In this document: positions 1 to 9,269 of the stretch, one piece after another
How positions within the stretch are numbered: position 1 is the first letter of the stretch
Layout of the letters: each line of letters starts with the position of its first letter
Program-made: the position numbers and the translations under genes
DNA from: Pseudoxanthomonas koreensis
GTDB taxonomy: Bacteria; Pseudomonadota; Gammaproteobacteria; Xanthomonadales; Xanthomonadaceae
Direction of reading: 5' to 3'
Assembly: GCF_010093225.1 (NCBI RefSeq)
Contig: NZ_PDWM01000001.1
Coordinates: forward strand, 1 to 64,000
Length of the DNA stretch: 64,000 bases
The notes under the pieces: model-generated
Seen by the model: the letters and a program-made list of their open reading frames with translations, nothing else
Told to the model about the DNA's origin: nothing
The model's database searches: none

Positions 1-163
1 GTCGTGGGGATTGCAGGCCCGCATGCGGGGATCACGGCGCGCAATGGAGGGGGGTGCGCATCGTAGCGCGTGCGGCCGCCTTCCCGAAGGTCCGATGGAG
101 CCCCAGGCCCGCGCACGTAGTATTGGCGCCACCGGCATCGCCGGCATCCGAGCCTGTGACACG

Positions 164-2035
164 ATGACCAGTCCAGATCATGCGCGGCCGCTGGCCGTGC
201 CTCCGCTGATCCACCAGGGCAAGCGCGTCTCCGCCGCCGACGCGGTGCGGCTGGTCCGCGACGGCGACACCGTGGCTACCGGCGGCTTCGTCGGCATCGG
301 CTTCCCGGAGAACCTGGCCGTCGCCCTGGAACAGCGCTTCCTCGACGAGGGCCACCCGCGCGACCTGACCCTGGTCTACGCCGCCGGCCAGGGCGACGGC
401 CGCGGCCGCGGCCTCAACCACCTGGCCCACGAAGGCCTTGTTTCGCGCGTGATCGGCGGCCACTGGGGGCTGGTGCCGGGCCTGCAGAAGCTGGCGGTGG
501 ACAACCGCATCGAGGCCTGGAACCTGCCGCAGGGGGTGATCTCGCACCTGTTCCGCGACATCGCCGCCGGCAAGCCCGGCCAGGTCACGCGGGTGGGCCT
601 GGGCACTTTCGTCGATCCGCGCCACGGCGGCGGCCGCCTCAACGCCCGCACCACCGAAGAACGGGTGAAGCTGCTGCAGATCGACGGCGAGGACTACCTC
701 TACTACCCCACCTTCCCGGTCCACGTCGCCCTGGTCCGCGCCACCACCGCCGACCTGGACGGCAACCTGACCATGGAGCGCGAGGCGCTGACCCTGGAAG
801 CGCTGTCGATCGCGATGGCCGCGCACAACAGCGGCGGCATCGTCATCGCCCAGGTCGAGCGCATCGCCGAGAACGGCAGCCTGCCGCCGCGCCAGGTCAA
901 GATCCCCGGCACCCTGGTCGATGCGGTGGTGCTGGCCGAACGGCCCGAGTACCACCAGCAGACCTTCGCCGTGCCCTACGACCCGGCCTACTCGTCCGAA
1001 CTGCGCGTGCCGGCGGCCAGCGTCGCGCCGATGTCGCCGGGCCCGCGCAAGACCATCGCCCGCCGCGCCGCGCAGGAACTGCGGCCCAACGACATCGTCA
1101 ACCTCGGCATCGGCATGCCCGAGGGCGTGGCCGCGGTAGTGGCCGAGGAACGGATCACCGACCTGATCACCCTCACCACCGAGCCGGGCACCATCGGCGG
1201 CATTCCCGCCGGCGGCCTGAGCTTCGGCGCGGCGGTCAACGCCCAGGCAGTGATCGACCAGCCCTACCAGTTCGATTTCTACGACGGCGGCGGCCTGGAC
1301 ATCGCCGTGCTCGGCATGGCCCAGGTCGACGCCGAGGGCAACATCAACGTCAGCCGCTTCGGCACGCGCCTGGCCGGGGCCGGCGGCTTCATCAACATCA
1401 GCCAGAACGCGCGCCGGCTGGTGTTCGTCGGCAGCTTCCAGGCAGGCAGCGGCGAGGCGGCGGTGCGCAAGTTCGTGCAACAGGTCGAGCACCGCACCTT
1501 CTCCGCGCACGAGGCGCTGCGCCGCGGCCAGCCGGTGCTCTACGTCACCGAGCGCTGCGTGTTCGGGCTGCACGGGTCAGGGCTGGAACTGCTGGAGATC
1601 GCGCCGGGCATCGACCTGGAGCGCGACATCCTGGCGCACATGGACTTCCGCCCGCGCATCGCCGGCCACCTGCGGACGATGGACCCGGCGCTGTCGGGCG
1701 AAGAACCGCTGGGCCTGCGCGACCGCCTGCTGGAGCGCCCGCTGGCGCAGCGCTTCAGCCTGGATGCGCAGGCCGGCACGCTCTACATCGACTTCGAGCA
1801 CATGACCATCCGCAGCCAGGCCGATATCGACGCCGTCCATCAGCAGGTGCAGGCCCTGGTCGCGCCGCTGGACCGCAGGGTGCACGCCATCGTCAACTAC
1901 GACCACTTCCGCCTGCCCGACGACCTGGAAGACGAATGGGTGGACATGGTCCACGACCTGGTCCAGCACCATTACACCCGGGTGACGCGCTACAGCGCGA
2001 CCGGATTCCTGCGCGCCCGGCTGGACGGGGAGTGA
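164..2035 (+). CDS. Acyl-CoA:acetate/3-oxoacid CoA-transferase (YdiF/SCOT-like)
   Basis: Class I CoA-transferase of 623 aa that would move CoA between acyl-CoA and a free carboxylate such as acetoacetate or acetate in the cytoplasm. The N-terminal half carries the first CoA-transferase fold. The second half begins near residue 285 with a conserved GIGMPEG stretch. The catalytic glutamate is probably E340 in TTEPGTIGG. About 100 C-terminal residues extend beyond the usual ~530 aa YdiF length. The ATG at 164 is preferred over upstream in-frame starts because family homology begins soon after it, although no strong ribosome site is visible. It could activate acetoacetate made by the HMG-CoA lyase at 33197 for the thiolase at 21951; that link is inference. 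The exact substrate is unknown. Confidence 0.8.
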   Translation: MTSPDHARPLAVPPLIHQGKRVSAADAVRLVRDGDTVATGGFVGIGFPENLAVALEQRFLDEGHPRDLTLVYAAGQGDGRGRGLNHLAHEGLVSRVIGGHWGLVPGLQKLAVDNRIEAWNLPQGVISHLFRDIAAGKPGQVTRVGLGTFVDPRHGGGRLNARTTEERVKLLQIDGEDYLYYPTFPVHVALVRATTADLDGNLTMEREALTLEALSIAMAAHNSGGIVIAQVERIAENGSLPPRQVKIPGTLVDAVVLAERPEYHQQTFAVPYDPAYSSELRVPAASVAPMSPGPRKTIARRAAQELRPNDIVNLGIGMPEGVAAVVAEERITDLITLTTEPGTIGGIPAGGLSFGAAVNAQAVIDQPYQFDFYDGGGLDIAVLGMAQVDAEGNINVSRFGTRLAGAGGFINISQNARRLVFVGSFQAGSGEAAVRKFVQQVEHRTFSAHEALRRGQPVLYVTERCVFGLHGSGLELLEIAPGIDLERDILAHMDFRPRIAGHLRTMDPALSGEEPLGLRDRLLERPLAQRFSLDAQAGTLYIDFEHMTIRSQADIDAVHQQVQALVAPLDRRVHAIVNYDHFRLPDDLEDEWVDMVHDLVQHHYTRVTRYSATGFLRARLDGE

Positions 2036-2039
2036 CCAC

Positions 2040-2119
2040 CCGTAGAGCGGGGCTTGCCCCGCAGCCCTCCGTCACGTTGCGTCTCCGCGCAAAGCAGCCG
2101 GGCAAGCCCGGCTCTACGG
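2040..2119. repeat. REP doublet, GTAGAGC type
   Basis: Two inverted arms of 23 bases (2040-2062 and 2097-2119) match with two differences. Each arm is itself a small palindrome around GGGCTTGCCC and starts from GTAG. It lies between two convergent genes and may act as a two-way terminator. A close relative is at 39082-39145. It resembles the GTAG-headed REP/SMAG elements known from Stenotrophomonas. Confidence 0.85.
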
Positions 2120-2126
2120 GGGCCAG

Positions 2127-3704
2127 CTATTTTCCGAGTTCGTACAGGTACTCCACGAACGACATCACCGCGCCGTCGTAGCCCTGCACCGCCGGGTTCT
2201 CCGATTCGATCAGGTAGTACTCGTCCGGCGCGTGCGCGCCGCCGCCATGGCCCAGGCCGAAGTGGCCGGCGGCCAGCGACAGCGGCGCATCGGTGAAGAC
2301 GAAGCCCGGGTACGAGCCGGCGTTGCGCGGCCACATCAGCGGCGTGATGCCGCGGCGTTCCAGCACCGCGCGCTGGGCCTGGATCAGCGGCGCGCCGGCG
2401 TCGGTCTGGGTGCTGTCGTAACCGCCGCTGACGTTGACCTCGATGTCGCCGTAGCCGCGCTTCTCCAGGTGCGCCTTGAGCGCGGCGACCGCATCGTCCT
2501 TCTTCATCCCCGGCACCAGGCGGAAGTCCATCTTGGCCACCGCGCGACCGGGCAGCACGGTCTTGCCGCCGGGGCCGGTGTAGCCGGCGACCAGGCCCTC
2601 GATGTTCACCGTCGGCTGCGACACCAGCCGCTCGTTGGCCTTCTGCCAGGACAGGTCGTCGATCCAGTGCGGCACGCCCAGCTGCTCCTTGACTTTCTCC
2701 TCGCTGCGCACACTGGTGGCGGCGGCGATCATCACCCGGTGCTCGGTGCCCAGCGGCGGCGCCTTCGGGTAGCCATCGATGGTGATGGTGTTGCCATCGT
2801 CAGAGACCAGCGTGCCCAGCGCCTTCACCAGCCGCCAGGCCGGGCTGTCGACCATGGCCTTGAGCGAGGAATGCACGTCCTTCTCCGGCCCCCTGCCCCA
2901 CTTCTCGCCACTGGCGACCAGCTCCAGCTCGATCACACCCTTGGCGCCGAGGGAAATGGTCACGTTGCCGTCGGAGTCCTGCGCGGCGTAGGGCATGAAC
3001 ACGCCGACCGTGTCGCGCAGCGCCTCCTCCACCTCCGGCCGGTGCACCAGCTGGCCGATGTGCGGCGAACCGATCTCCTCCTCGCCCTCGGCCACCAGCA
3101 CCAGGTTCACCGGCAGCTGCTGCCCGGATTCGCGGATCGCGTGCAGCGCGCCGAGGAACGCCGCCTGCGGCCCCTTCTGGTTCACTGCGCCGCGCCCCAT
3201 CAGCACCTTGCCCAGGCCGGGCCGCTCGACCAGCCGCGACTCCAGCGGCGGCGAGGACCACTCGGCCGGATCGAACTGCTTCACGTCGTACATGAAGTAC
3301 AGGCCGACCGTCTTCTCCGCGCCCGCATCGAGGATGGCGAACACGCCGGGCTTGCCGTCGGTGTCGAGGATCTCGACCTGCTGGAAACCGGCGTCGCGCG
3401 CCAGCCTGGCCATGTACCTGGCGCCTTCGCGCGAGTTGAGGTCCTCGGCGGCGATGGAAGGCAGCGCGATCCAGTCGCGCAACCGCCTCAGCGAAACGTC
3501 GTGCTGGGCGGCCACGGTGCGTTCGATCGCGGCCAGGTCGGGCCCGGCCGCCGGCTCGGTCGTCGGCTCCTCCGCCGGCGCCAGCACCGGCAGGGTGAGC
3601 AGTGCCAGGCCGAGCAGCGCCAGGCGGGGCTTCAGCAGGCCGCGCGTTGCAGGGAGCGGACCGGCGGGAACCGCACGGCGGCGGGAGGGAACGGACAGGT
3701 CCAT
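2127..3704 (-). CDS. Exported M20-family metallopeptidase, variant metal site
   Basis: M20/M25/M40 peptidase of 525 aa. An N-terminal hydrophobic segment (about residues 29-45) followed by APAEE suggests export. The M20 landmarks are visible but altered. The usual H-x-D motif reads M138-Y-D140, and the G-R-G-x-x-D-x-K-G motif has N175 in place of the bridging aspartate. The glutamate pair in EGEEEIGS (206-213) and a late AHAPDEY histidine are kept. The ATG at 3704 is chosen because GGAG lies eight bases upstream; a longer frame reaches 3770. It is the last gene of a minus-strand run after the antitoxin and DUF4344 genes. It could be a dipeptidase or aminoacylase of a divergent M20 subfamily; metal content is uncertain. 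Confidence 0.75.
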   Translation of the reverse strand: MDLSVPSRRRAVPAGPLPATRGLLKPRLALLGLALLTLPVLAPAEEPTTEPAAGPDLAAIERTVAAQHDVSLRRLRDWIALPSIAAEDLNSREGARYMARLARDAGFQQVEILDTDGKPGVFAILDAGAEKTVGLYFMYDVKQFDPAEWSSPPLESRLVERPGLGKVLMGRGAVNQKGPQAAFLGALHAIRESGQQLPVNLVLVAEGEEEIGSPHIGQLVHRPEVEEALRDTVGVFMPYAAQDSDGNVTISLGAKGVIELELVASGEKWGRGPEKDVHSSLKAMVDSPAWRLVKALGTLVSDDGNTITIDGYPKAPPLGTEHRVMIAAATSVRSEEKVKEQLGVPHWIDDLSWQKANERLVSQPTVNIEGLVAGYTGPGGKTVLPGRAVAKMDFRLVPGMKKDDAVAALKAHLEKRGYGDIEVNVSGGYDSTQTDAGAPLIQAQRAVLERRGITPLMWPRNAGSYPGFVFTDAPLSLAAGHFGLGHGGGAHAPDEYYLIESENPAVQGYDGAVMSFVEYLYELGK

Positions 3705-3797
3705 GCGATCGCTCCGGCTCGGATGATGGCCGATGCTAACCGGTCGCGGCGGTGCCGGCACCGCTGCCACCGCGGCCGCGCGCCGCAGGCAGTACGC

Positions 3798-4772
3798 CTA
3801 CCCGGCCACCTGTGCGGCCTGTTCCTCCCGGCCGCTGCGCTCCAGGTAGCGCGCCGCCTCGTCCCCGTATGCCTCGTAGCCCGGCGCCAGGTGCGGCAGC
3901 AGCAACCGCAGCCAGGCACGGCTGACCCGGCGCGTATCGCGCGGGCAGACCATGGCCCGCGCCGCGGTCAGGTCGCCGACGGCGACCATGCCGGCGAACC
4001 CGTCCGGATCGGTGCCATAGATCAGGCACTGCAGGTTGAAGAAGCGCTGCTCGGCCAGCGCGTGCTCGTCGGCATAGGCCTGCAGGTTGTAGGCACCGGT
4101 GCTGTCCGACAGCATCCAGTTGGCGGCCAGGCCGAGGTTGCCGGTTACCTCCTCCGGCGTCTCGTCCAGCCCGGCGAAGCGCAGCATCAGGATCCCCGCC
4201 AGCTGGTCCACCGCGTCCTCCTGGCGGCCGGTGACCGGCAGGTCCAGCAGGTGCACCAGCGCATGCCCGGTCTCGTGCAGCACGATGAAACGCACGTTGG
4301 CGCGCACATAGCGCAGCGGATGGTCCTCGCCCAGCCCCAGCGCCTGCTGGTGCTCCACCCCGCGCTCGTAGAGCGTGCGCAGCGTCTCGTAGCACAGCAC
4401 CACCTCGGCATCGCCGGGGCGGTAGAACGCACCGAACTCGCCGCACTCGGCGGTGACGAAACGCAGCCGCCGCGGCAGCGCGAACATGCCGTCGATCGCG
4501 TGCACCTCCGGCAGCTGCTGCCACAGGTCGGCGTCGCGCACGCGCCAGTAGATCTCCTGCAGGCCCGGCGAGACCGGCGGCGCGTAGGCGTACTCGAACG
4601 CAGGCACCGCCGGGTGCGCACGCGGCTGGCCCGCCGCAGGCCTGGGCTGGACCACCGAGCGCGGCATCGCGCGGTCGGCGGCTGCCGCGGGCCGCGATGC
4701 GGCGCCGGCGATGGTGGAGATGGCCGTTGCCAGCGCCAGCAGCAAGGCCGCGATAAAGGTCTTCGAAGTCAT
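3798..4772 (-). CDS. Secreted DUF4344 putative metallopeptidase
   Basis: Protein of 324 aa with an N-terminal signal peptide (residues 1-25, ending ...AGAAS) and a zinc-binding HETGH motif at 166-170, fitting the DUF4344 family of putative metallopeptidases. The protein would act outside the cytoplasm; its substrate is not known. The gene starts 11 bases after the stop of the HigA-like antitoxin gene on the same strand, so the two are probably co-transcribed. The M20 peptidase gene follows 93 bases downstream. The function as a protease is inferred from the motif only. Confidence 0.7.
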   Translation of the reverse strand: MTSKTFIAALLLALATAISTIAGAASRPAAAADRAMPRSVVQPRPAAGQPRAHPAVPAFEYAYAPPVSPGLQEIYWRVRDADLWQQLPEVHAIDGMFALPRRLRFVTAECGEFGAFYRPGDAEVVLCYETLRTLYERGVEHQQALGLGEDHPLRYVRANVRFIVLHETGHALVHLLDLPVTGRQEDAVDQLAGILMLRFAGLDETPEEVTGNLGLAANWMLSDSTGAYNLQAYADEHALAEQRFFNLQCLIYGTDPDGFAGMVAVGDLTAARAMVCPRDTRRVSRAWLRLLLPHLAPGYEAYGDEAARYLERSGREEQAAQVAG

Positions 4773-4783
4773 CCAGCCGTCGC

Positions 4784-5083
4784 TCAGGCCGCGATCCGCT
4801 CGATCCGCCGCACCGCCGCGCCCAGGGCACGGCGCGCCTGCTCCAGGTCGTAGTCGTTCTGAAGGCCCAGCCAGAAGCGCTCGCTGGTGCCCAGCGCCGC
4901 CGCCAGCCGCACGGCGGTGTCGGCGGTCACGCTGCGCTTGCCCAGCACGATCTCGTTGATCCGCCGCGGCGGCACGCCCATCGCCCGCGCCAGCGCGTTC
5001 TGGCTGATCGCCAGCGGCTGCAGGAATTCCTCCTGCAGGACTTCACCAGGGTGGATGTTGGGCAGGGTCTTCAATCGGCTCAC
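4784..5083 (-). CDS. HigA-type XRE antitoxin/regulator without HigB
   Basis: DNA-binding protein of 99 aa with the HigA signature: HPGEVLQEEF near residue 10, then a helix-turn-helix (ISQNALARAMGVPPRRINEI) and TADTAVRLAAALGTS. It starts at GTG 5083. In higBA operons the toxin gene normally lies directly upstream, but here that stretch holds only a remnant of an unrelated family. The product may therefore be an orphan antitoxin used as a transcription regulator. The DUF4344 metallopeptidase gene follows after 11 bases and is the obvious candidate target or operon partner. Confidence 0.8.
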   Translation of the reverse strand: MSRLKTLPNIHPGEVLQEEFLQPLAISQNALARAMGVPPRRINEIVLGKRSVTADTAVRLAAALGTSERFWLGLQNDYDLEQARRALGAAVRRIERIAA

Positions 5084-5178
5084 GGCGCGACTATAACGCT
5101 GCGCGTCATGGGCTTCAAACCTTCGGACACGGCACCGCGCCGGCAAGACCAGCACCGGATGCATTCCGGCGAAACGCG

Positions 5179-5382
5179 TCAGTTTCCGGAAGCCCCCTGC
5201 GTGGCCGGTGCCGCCGGCCTGGCGGGCGGATCGCCCGAGGGATGGTCGACCACGTACAGCCAGCGTCCATCGATCTTCTTCTGCACATCGGTGAAGCGGC
5301 CAGTGCTGGAGAACTCGGCTCCGCCGGCCTTGTCGGCCATGCGGATGATGTAGGTACCCCATGCGGCGCGGGCATCGTCACC
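5179..5382 (-). pseudogene. Remnant of a SnoaL/DUF4440-like protein
   Basis: A frame of about 67 codons resembles the C-terminal half of DUF4440/SnoaL-like (NTF2-fold) proteins: GDDARAAWG, GRFTDVQKKIDGRWLYVVD, then HPSGD. The frame continues upstream to 5529, but that part does not look like the family, so the N-terminal half seems lost. The whole stretch 5084-5540 otherwise shows no gene. It may be a decayed gene, and it occupies the position where a HigB toxin would be expected. The family match comes from pattern memory, not a search. Confidence 0.45.
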
Positions 5383-5540
5383 GAGCGGCCATATGCCCGC
5401 GCAGATGGCGTTCCCGACAGCAGGCACACTGGACGGCGACCGCTGCCGGGCGCACCAGGTCCCCGGTTCAGGCAAGCCGGCGCTCCAGATCGCATAGTCC
5501 TCCGCTCGCGCCCCAGCGGTAATCCCCAAGGAGAAACCCC

Positions 5541-5972
5541 ATGAAGATCGTGACCAGCCTCAGCTTCCGCGGCCAATGCCGCGAGGCGTTCGAGTTCTAT
5601 GCCAAGGTGCTTGGCGGCAAGATCACCGCGGCCTTTCCCTACAGCGGGGCGCCGGTCGACATGCCCGTGGGCGAGCAGTACAAGGACTGGCTGATGCATG
5701 CCTGGCTCGAGGTCGGCGACCAGGCGCTGATCGGCGCCGACATGGACGTGGACTGGGCCCCGGGCGTCGACAAGCCCAAGAGCGGCTTCGACATCAGCCT
5801 CCACACCAACGACGTGGAGGAAGCCCGGCGCTGGTACGAGCAACTGTCCGAAGGCGGAAAGCAGGTCATGCCCTTCGGCCAGACGTTCTGGTCGCCGGGC
5901 TACGGCAACCTGATCGACCGCTTCGGCGTGCCGTGGATGGTGAACACCAACCCGCCTGCCGACGCGAATTAA
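5541..5972 (+). CDS. PhnB-like VOC superfamily protein
   Basis: Protein of 143 aa of the glyoxalase/VOC superfamily, PhnB subgroup. It begins with the typical MKIVTSLSFRGQCREAFEFY, has a second half-repeat near HTNDVEEARRWYEQL, and ends with the conserved ...DRFGVPWMVN. AAGGAGAAA precedes the ATG. Members often bind a metal and small ligands, and several have no known substrate. It stands alone between a minus-strand group and a convergent aminotransferase gene only 23 bases away. Confidence 0.85.
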   Translation: MKIVTSLSFRGQCREAFEFYAKVLGGKITAAFPYSGAPVDMPVGEQYKDWLMHAWLEVGDQALIGADMDVDWAPGVDKPKSGFDISLHTNDVEEARRWYEQLSEGGKQVMPFGQTFWSPGYGNLIDRFGVPWMVNTNPPADAN

Positions 5973-5995
5973 CCGGGCGAAGGGTCCACGGCGCC

Positions 5996-7309
5996 CTACC
6001 CCGAAATCTCCCGCACCGCACGCACCGCGCGCTCGACCTCGTCGGCGGTGTTGACCAGGCTTGGCGCCAGCCGCGCCCAGGTGATCGCGTAGGGACTGGT
6101 GCTGGCGATGATCCTGCGCGCCAGCAACTGCTTCACCACCTCCGCCGGCGCCACGCCGTCCACCTCGAACGCGACCAGCCCCGCCGACAGCGCGGCGGAC
6201 ATCGGCGTGTGCAGCTTCACCTTCGGGTTGGCCGCCAGCCCGGCCTTGCACTGGTCGTTGAGCTCGCGGATGCGTGCGGCCACCCGTGCGCGCCCCATCT
6301 GCCGGTGCATGCGGAACGCCGCGGCGACCGCCCACTGGTGCTCGTAGGCGTGGAAGCCCCCGGGGCTCATGCGGTCGGCGGTGGTGGGCGTGGCCGGCGG
6401 CACCTGCTGTTCCCAGGCGAGGTACTGGTCGAGGTCGGTGAAGCTGGGGATCAGCGGCCGCAGGCGCGCCCAGTTCTCTGCGTTGGCCCACACCAGCCCG
6501 GTACCGCGCGGCGCGAACATCCACTTGTGGGTGCCGGCGCAGAAGTAGTCGCAGCCCAGCGTCACGACGGTCTCGTCGGTGGAGCCCAGGCCGTGGACGC
6601 CGTCCACCACCAGCAGCAGCGGCGGCCCGGGGCGCGCACGCAGCGCCGCAGCAATCTCGCGGATGGGCAGGCGGATGCCGCTGCTGGAATGCACCCAGGT
6701 CAGCCCCACCACCCGCGTGCGCGGGCCGATGCCCTTGAGCAGCGCGTCGATGATCGACTCGGTGGTGGCCGTCGCCGACTCCGCGAACAGCGGGATCATG
6801 CGCATGCCCGCGCCGGCGCGGTCCACGGCCAGCCGGATCGACTCATGGTGCGAGTAGTGGTCGTGGGTGGTGCACAGCACCTCGTCGCCGGCCTGCAGCG
6901 GCAGCCCCTGGTACACCAGCGCCAGGCCGGTGGTGGTGTTGCCGGTCAGGCACACGTCCTGCGGCCGCGCGCCCAGGTAGTCGGCGACCTCGGCCTGCAC
7001 CTGCACGTGCAGGTTGTCCGCCCCTTCGGAGAACATGCCGTGCTCGACGGTAACGAAGGGATTGTGGTCGATCGCACGCCGGTAGCCTTCGATCGCCGCG
7101 CGCACCGGCGCCGGATGGCTGGCGATGAAGAAGCTGGCGAAGTGCATCCACTCCGGATCCAGCACGAACTGGGCACGGACCGCGTCCCAGGTGGAGAGGT
7201 CCGCCATGGGCGGGGTCTGCGCTTCCAGCGCGGCCAGCAGGCCGCCTGGCAACAGGGCGGCGGACAGGGCGGCCGGGGCCGCGAGCAAGCGGCGTCGGGT
7301 GATGTGCAT
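5996..7309 (-). CDS. Exported class V aminotransferase (CefD-like)
   Basis: PLP-dependent class V aminotransferase of 437 aa related to isopenicillin-N-epimerase-like proteins. The PLP lysine is K262 in AGTHKWMFAPRG, and VVDGVHGLG holds the PLP-binding aspartate (D236). The N-terminus has RRRLLAA followed by a hydrophobic stretch, which looks like a Tat signal and suggests the folded, cofactor-loaded enzyme is exported. The gene is monocistronic and convergent with the VOC gene. The defence cassette begins shortly upstream of its start. The substrate cannot be read from the sequence. Confidence 0.8.
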   Translation of the reverse strand: MHITRRRLLAAPAALSAALLPGGLLAALEAQTPPMADLSTWDAVRAQFVLDPEWMHFASFFIASHPAPVRAAIEGYRRAIDHNPFVTVEHGMFSEGADNLHVQVQAEVADYLGARPQDVCLTGNTTTGLALVYQGLPLQAGDEVLCTTHDHYSHHESIRLAVDRAGAGMRMIPLFAESATATTESIIDALLKGIGPRTRVVGLTWVHSSSGIRLPIREIAAALRARPGPPLLLVVDGVHGLGSTDETVVTLGCDYFCAGTHKWMFAPRGTGLVWANAENWARLRPLIPSFTDLDQYLAWEQQVPPATPTTADRMSPGGFHAYEHQWAVAAAFRMHRQMGRARVAARIRELNDQCKAGLAANPKVKLHTPMSAALSAGLVAFEVDGVAPAEVVKQLLARRIIASTSPYAITWARLAPSLVNTADEVERAVRAVREISG

Positions 7310-7448
7310 GGGCCAACTCGCGTCATGGCCCGGTGGGGCCGATGGTGGGTCAACGTGGGGAGCGGCTGGGGGCGGTCAGGTAATGCCCGTCTCCGCTGCT
7401 GAGACAAAGCCAGGACAACGTGCGCTGGCCACCCGCCGGAATAGCGCT

Positions 7449-7838
7449 ATGACCAAGAAAACCCATCCCAAGCCAGTCCCGCTCCATGCCTTGGAGTACC
7501 TCTATCGCGACGCCGCCAACTGGAAGACGCATGGTTTGGTCCTGCTGCAAGGCCCCTGCCCGCCTACGATGCAGGCCCAGATTGTCGATTCCCTCGATAG
7601 CGGGCTCTACTTCGTTGCCGAACAGGTCAAGCTTCCGGCACTGCAGCGTCGCCATAACGCCGAGTACGGCGGCGCTGATGAGGATCTAGACCACGCCTTC
7701 CATGAGTTCTTCGAATTGCGGCCGGCGACTGACGACGACCTCAAAAGCGCGACACAGACGGTTTCCGCGGAGGAGGTCGGAAAACTATTTTCGATGGCAA
7801 AGCGGCGGTGGGACTGCAGGCTGTCACCGTACTGCTAA
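7449..7838 (+). CDS. Hypothetical protein beside the restriction endonuclease
   Basis: Protein of 129 aa that I do not recognise. It is soluble, with no signal peptide or membrane segment. Visible features are an N-terminal lysine-rich start, YFVAEQVKLPALQ in the middle and an acidic stretch DEDLDHAFHEFFEL. The composition is less GC-rich than that of the core genes. It sits 138 bases upstream of the endonuclease on the same strand, at the left edge of the cassette. It might be a regulator or accessory part of that cassette, or simply a neighbouring accessory gene. Confidence 0.6.
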   Translation: MTKKTHPKPVPLHALEYLYRDAANWKTHGLVLLQGPCPPTMQAQIVDSLDSGLYFVAEQVKLPALQRRHNAEYGGADEDLDHAFHEFFELRPATDDDLKSATQTVSAEEVGKLFSMAKRRWDCRLSPYC

Positions 7839-7976
7839 GACGGCAGATAAGGCCCAAGCCCACCACCACGAACACACCCTGCCCACCTGCCTGCTCACGG
7901 GGTAACCTGGTACTCGGGGAGCCCGGCCACGGAGCAGCCTCCGGCGCTGCCGTCCGAGTCCGAGGGGAGATTGGGA

Positions 7977-9269
7977 ATGATGAACGTGTTGAAGCGATTC
8001 AGGATGGGCCAGCTCTACCGCTACCCAAAACCCGCTCAGATCGATACTTCTGAGGTGGATGGCCTGCCGAACTTCTATTACATCGTCTCCAACCCCGGGT
8101 CGCCAAGCCTGCAGCTCGAACGGGGCATCAACGCGCCCAGCCCGACTCGGGCGCCCGATGGCGAGCGCCTGGCCGTCATTTTGTTGTCGAGCAATGAACA
8201 TAAGCTCGGTTCGGCCGAGAATCCATGGCATGACACCCTCTCTCCCGACGAGGGCTTCGCTCGTTATTTCGGCGACAACAAGACGCCCGATGTCGATCCC
8301 GGCCTTGCTCCCGGTAACCGGACCCTTCTAAAGCAATTCGAACTCCACACCTCAGCAGACAAGACCAAGCGCGCCTCGGCGGCCCCCATCCTTCTTTTCA
8401 GTTCGCCGCGCAAAGGAATCAAGGAGTTCGCGGGCCTTGCCCTCATCGTTGGCGCGCATCGGGTCACCCAATACTCGGAAAAGAACGGTGGGTTCTTCAC
8501 CAACTACCTCTTCGATCTGGCCGTCCTCTCGCTCACCGAGGAAGACGAGAGCCTAGCGATGATGTGGATCAAAGACCGCCGCGACGCCAGCCTCGATGCC
8601 GTCGCCGCCAACGCCATGGCGCCGAAGGCTTGGCTGCAGTGGATCAAATACGGCAGCCCGGAGATCGAGCGCATTCGTCGCCGAGTCTCGCGACACCACA
8701 TCTTGCCCAGGAAGGGACAAGTGGCACCGGCCGGTTCGGAGAACAGCAAAACACTGGAAACGATCTACAAATTCTACGAACCACGGCGGCATCGGTTCGA
8801 AGCCTTGGCCAGCTTGGCCTGCGAATCCATGATCCGCGGTACCGGCGCGAGTTATCACCGTGGCTGGCTGACCCGTGGGACCGGCGATGGCGGCCTGGAC
8901 TTCGTCGGCCGCATCGACATCGGCGAAGGCTTGTCCCGGACCAAGCTCGTGGTCTTGGGACAGGCCAAATGCGAAAAGATCGATGCCCCCACCGGAGGCG
9001 TTCATATCGCCCGAACGGTCGCTCGACTGCGTCGTGGCTGGGTCGGTGCCTACGTCACCACATCGTTCTTTTCCGAGGCGGTGCAACGCGAGGTGTTCGA
9101 GGATCAATACCCGGTGCTTCTACTGAATGGTGCCGGCCTCGCCAATGAAGTCACCAAGCTCAAGCTGGCATCGGGATTCAACAGCGTGGACAAGTTCCTC
9201 GAACACATCGATGCGGACTACGAATCCCAGGTAAGTAGCCGGAGACCAGAAGAAGTGCTCTGGGACTGA
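7977..9269 (+). CDS. AspBHI-like restriction endonuclease with Mrr-type nuclease
   Basis: Protein of 430 aa with two parts. The first ~200 residues resemble the N-terminal SRA-like base-recognition domain of AspBHI (features near YFGDNKTPD and KGIKEFAGLAL). The C-terminal part is an Mrr/MspJI-type PD-(D/E)xK nuclease with GDGGLD (D308) and Q329-A-K331. AspBHI and MspJI cut DNA containing 5-methylcytosine. The ATG at 7977 follows GGGGAG at a good distance; a TTG at 7971 is also in frame. It converges on a C5 methyltransferase gene, which is unexpected for a strictly methyl-dependent nuclease. It may instead be a methylation-sensitive member of the family. Specificity is unknown. Confidence 0.72.
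   Translation: MMNVLKRFRMGQLYRYPKPAQIDTSEVDGLPNFYYIVSNPGSPSLQLERGINAPSPTRAPDGERLAVILLSSNEHKLGSAENPWHDTLSPDEGFARYFGDNKTPDVDPGLAPGNRTLLKQFELHTSADKTKRASAAPILLFSSPRKGIKEFAGLALIVGAHRVTQYSEKNGGFFTNYLFDLAVLSLTEEDESLAMMWIKDRRDASLDAVAANAMAPKAWLQWIKYGSPEIERIRRRVSRHHILPRKGQVAPAGSENSKTLETIYKFYEPRRHRFEALASLACESMIRGTGASYHRGWLTRGTGDGGLDFVGRIDIGEGLSRTKLVVLGQAKCEKIDAPTGGVHIARTVARLRRGWVGAYVTTSFFSEAVQREVFEDQYPVLLLNGAGLANEVTKLKLASGFNSVDKFLEHIDADYESQVSSRRPEEVLWD

Noticed and set aside
5084-5540. A HigB toxin gene upstream of the HigA-like gene
   Set aside because: No frame shows RelE/HigB features. The readable frame resembles a DUF4440/SnoaL fragment instead.
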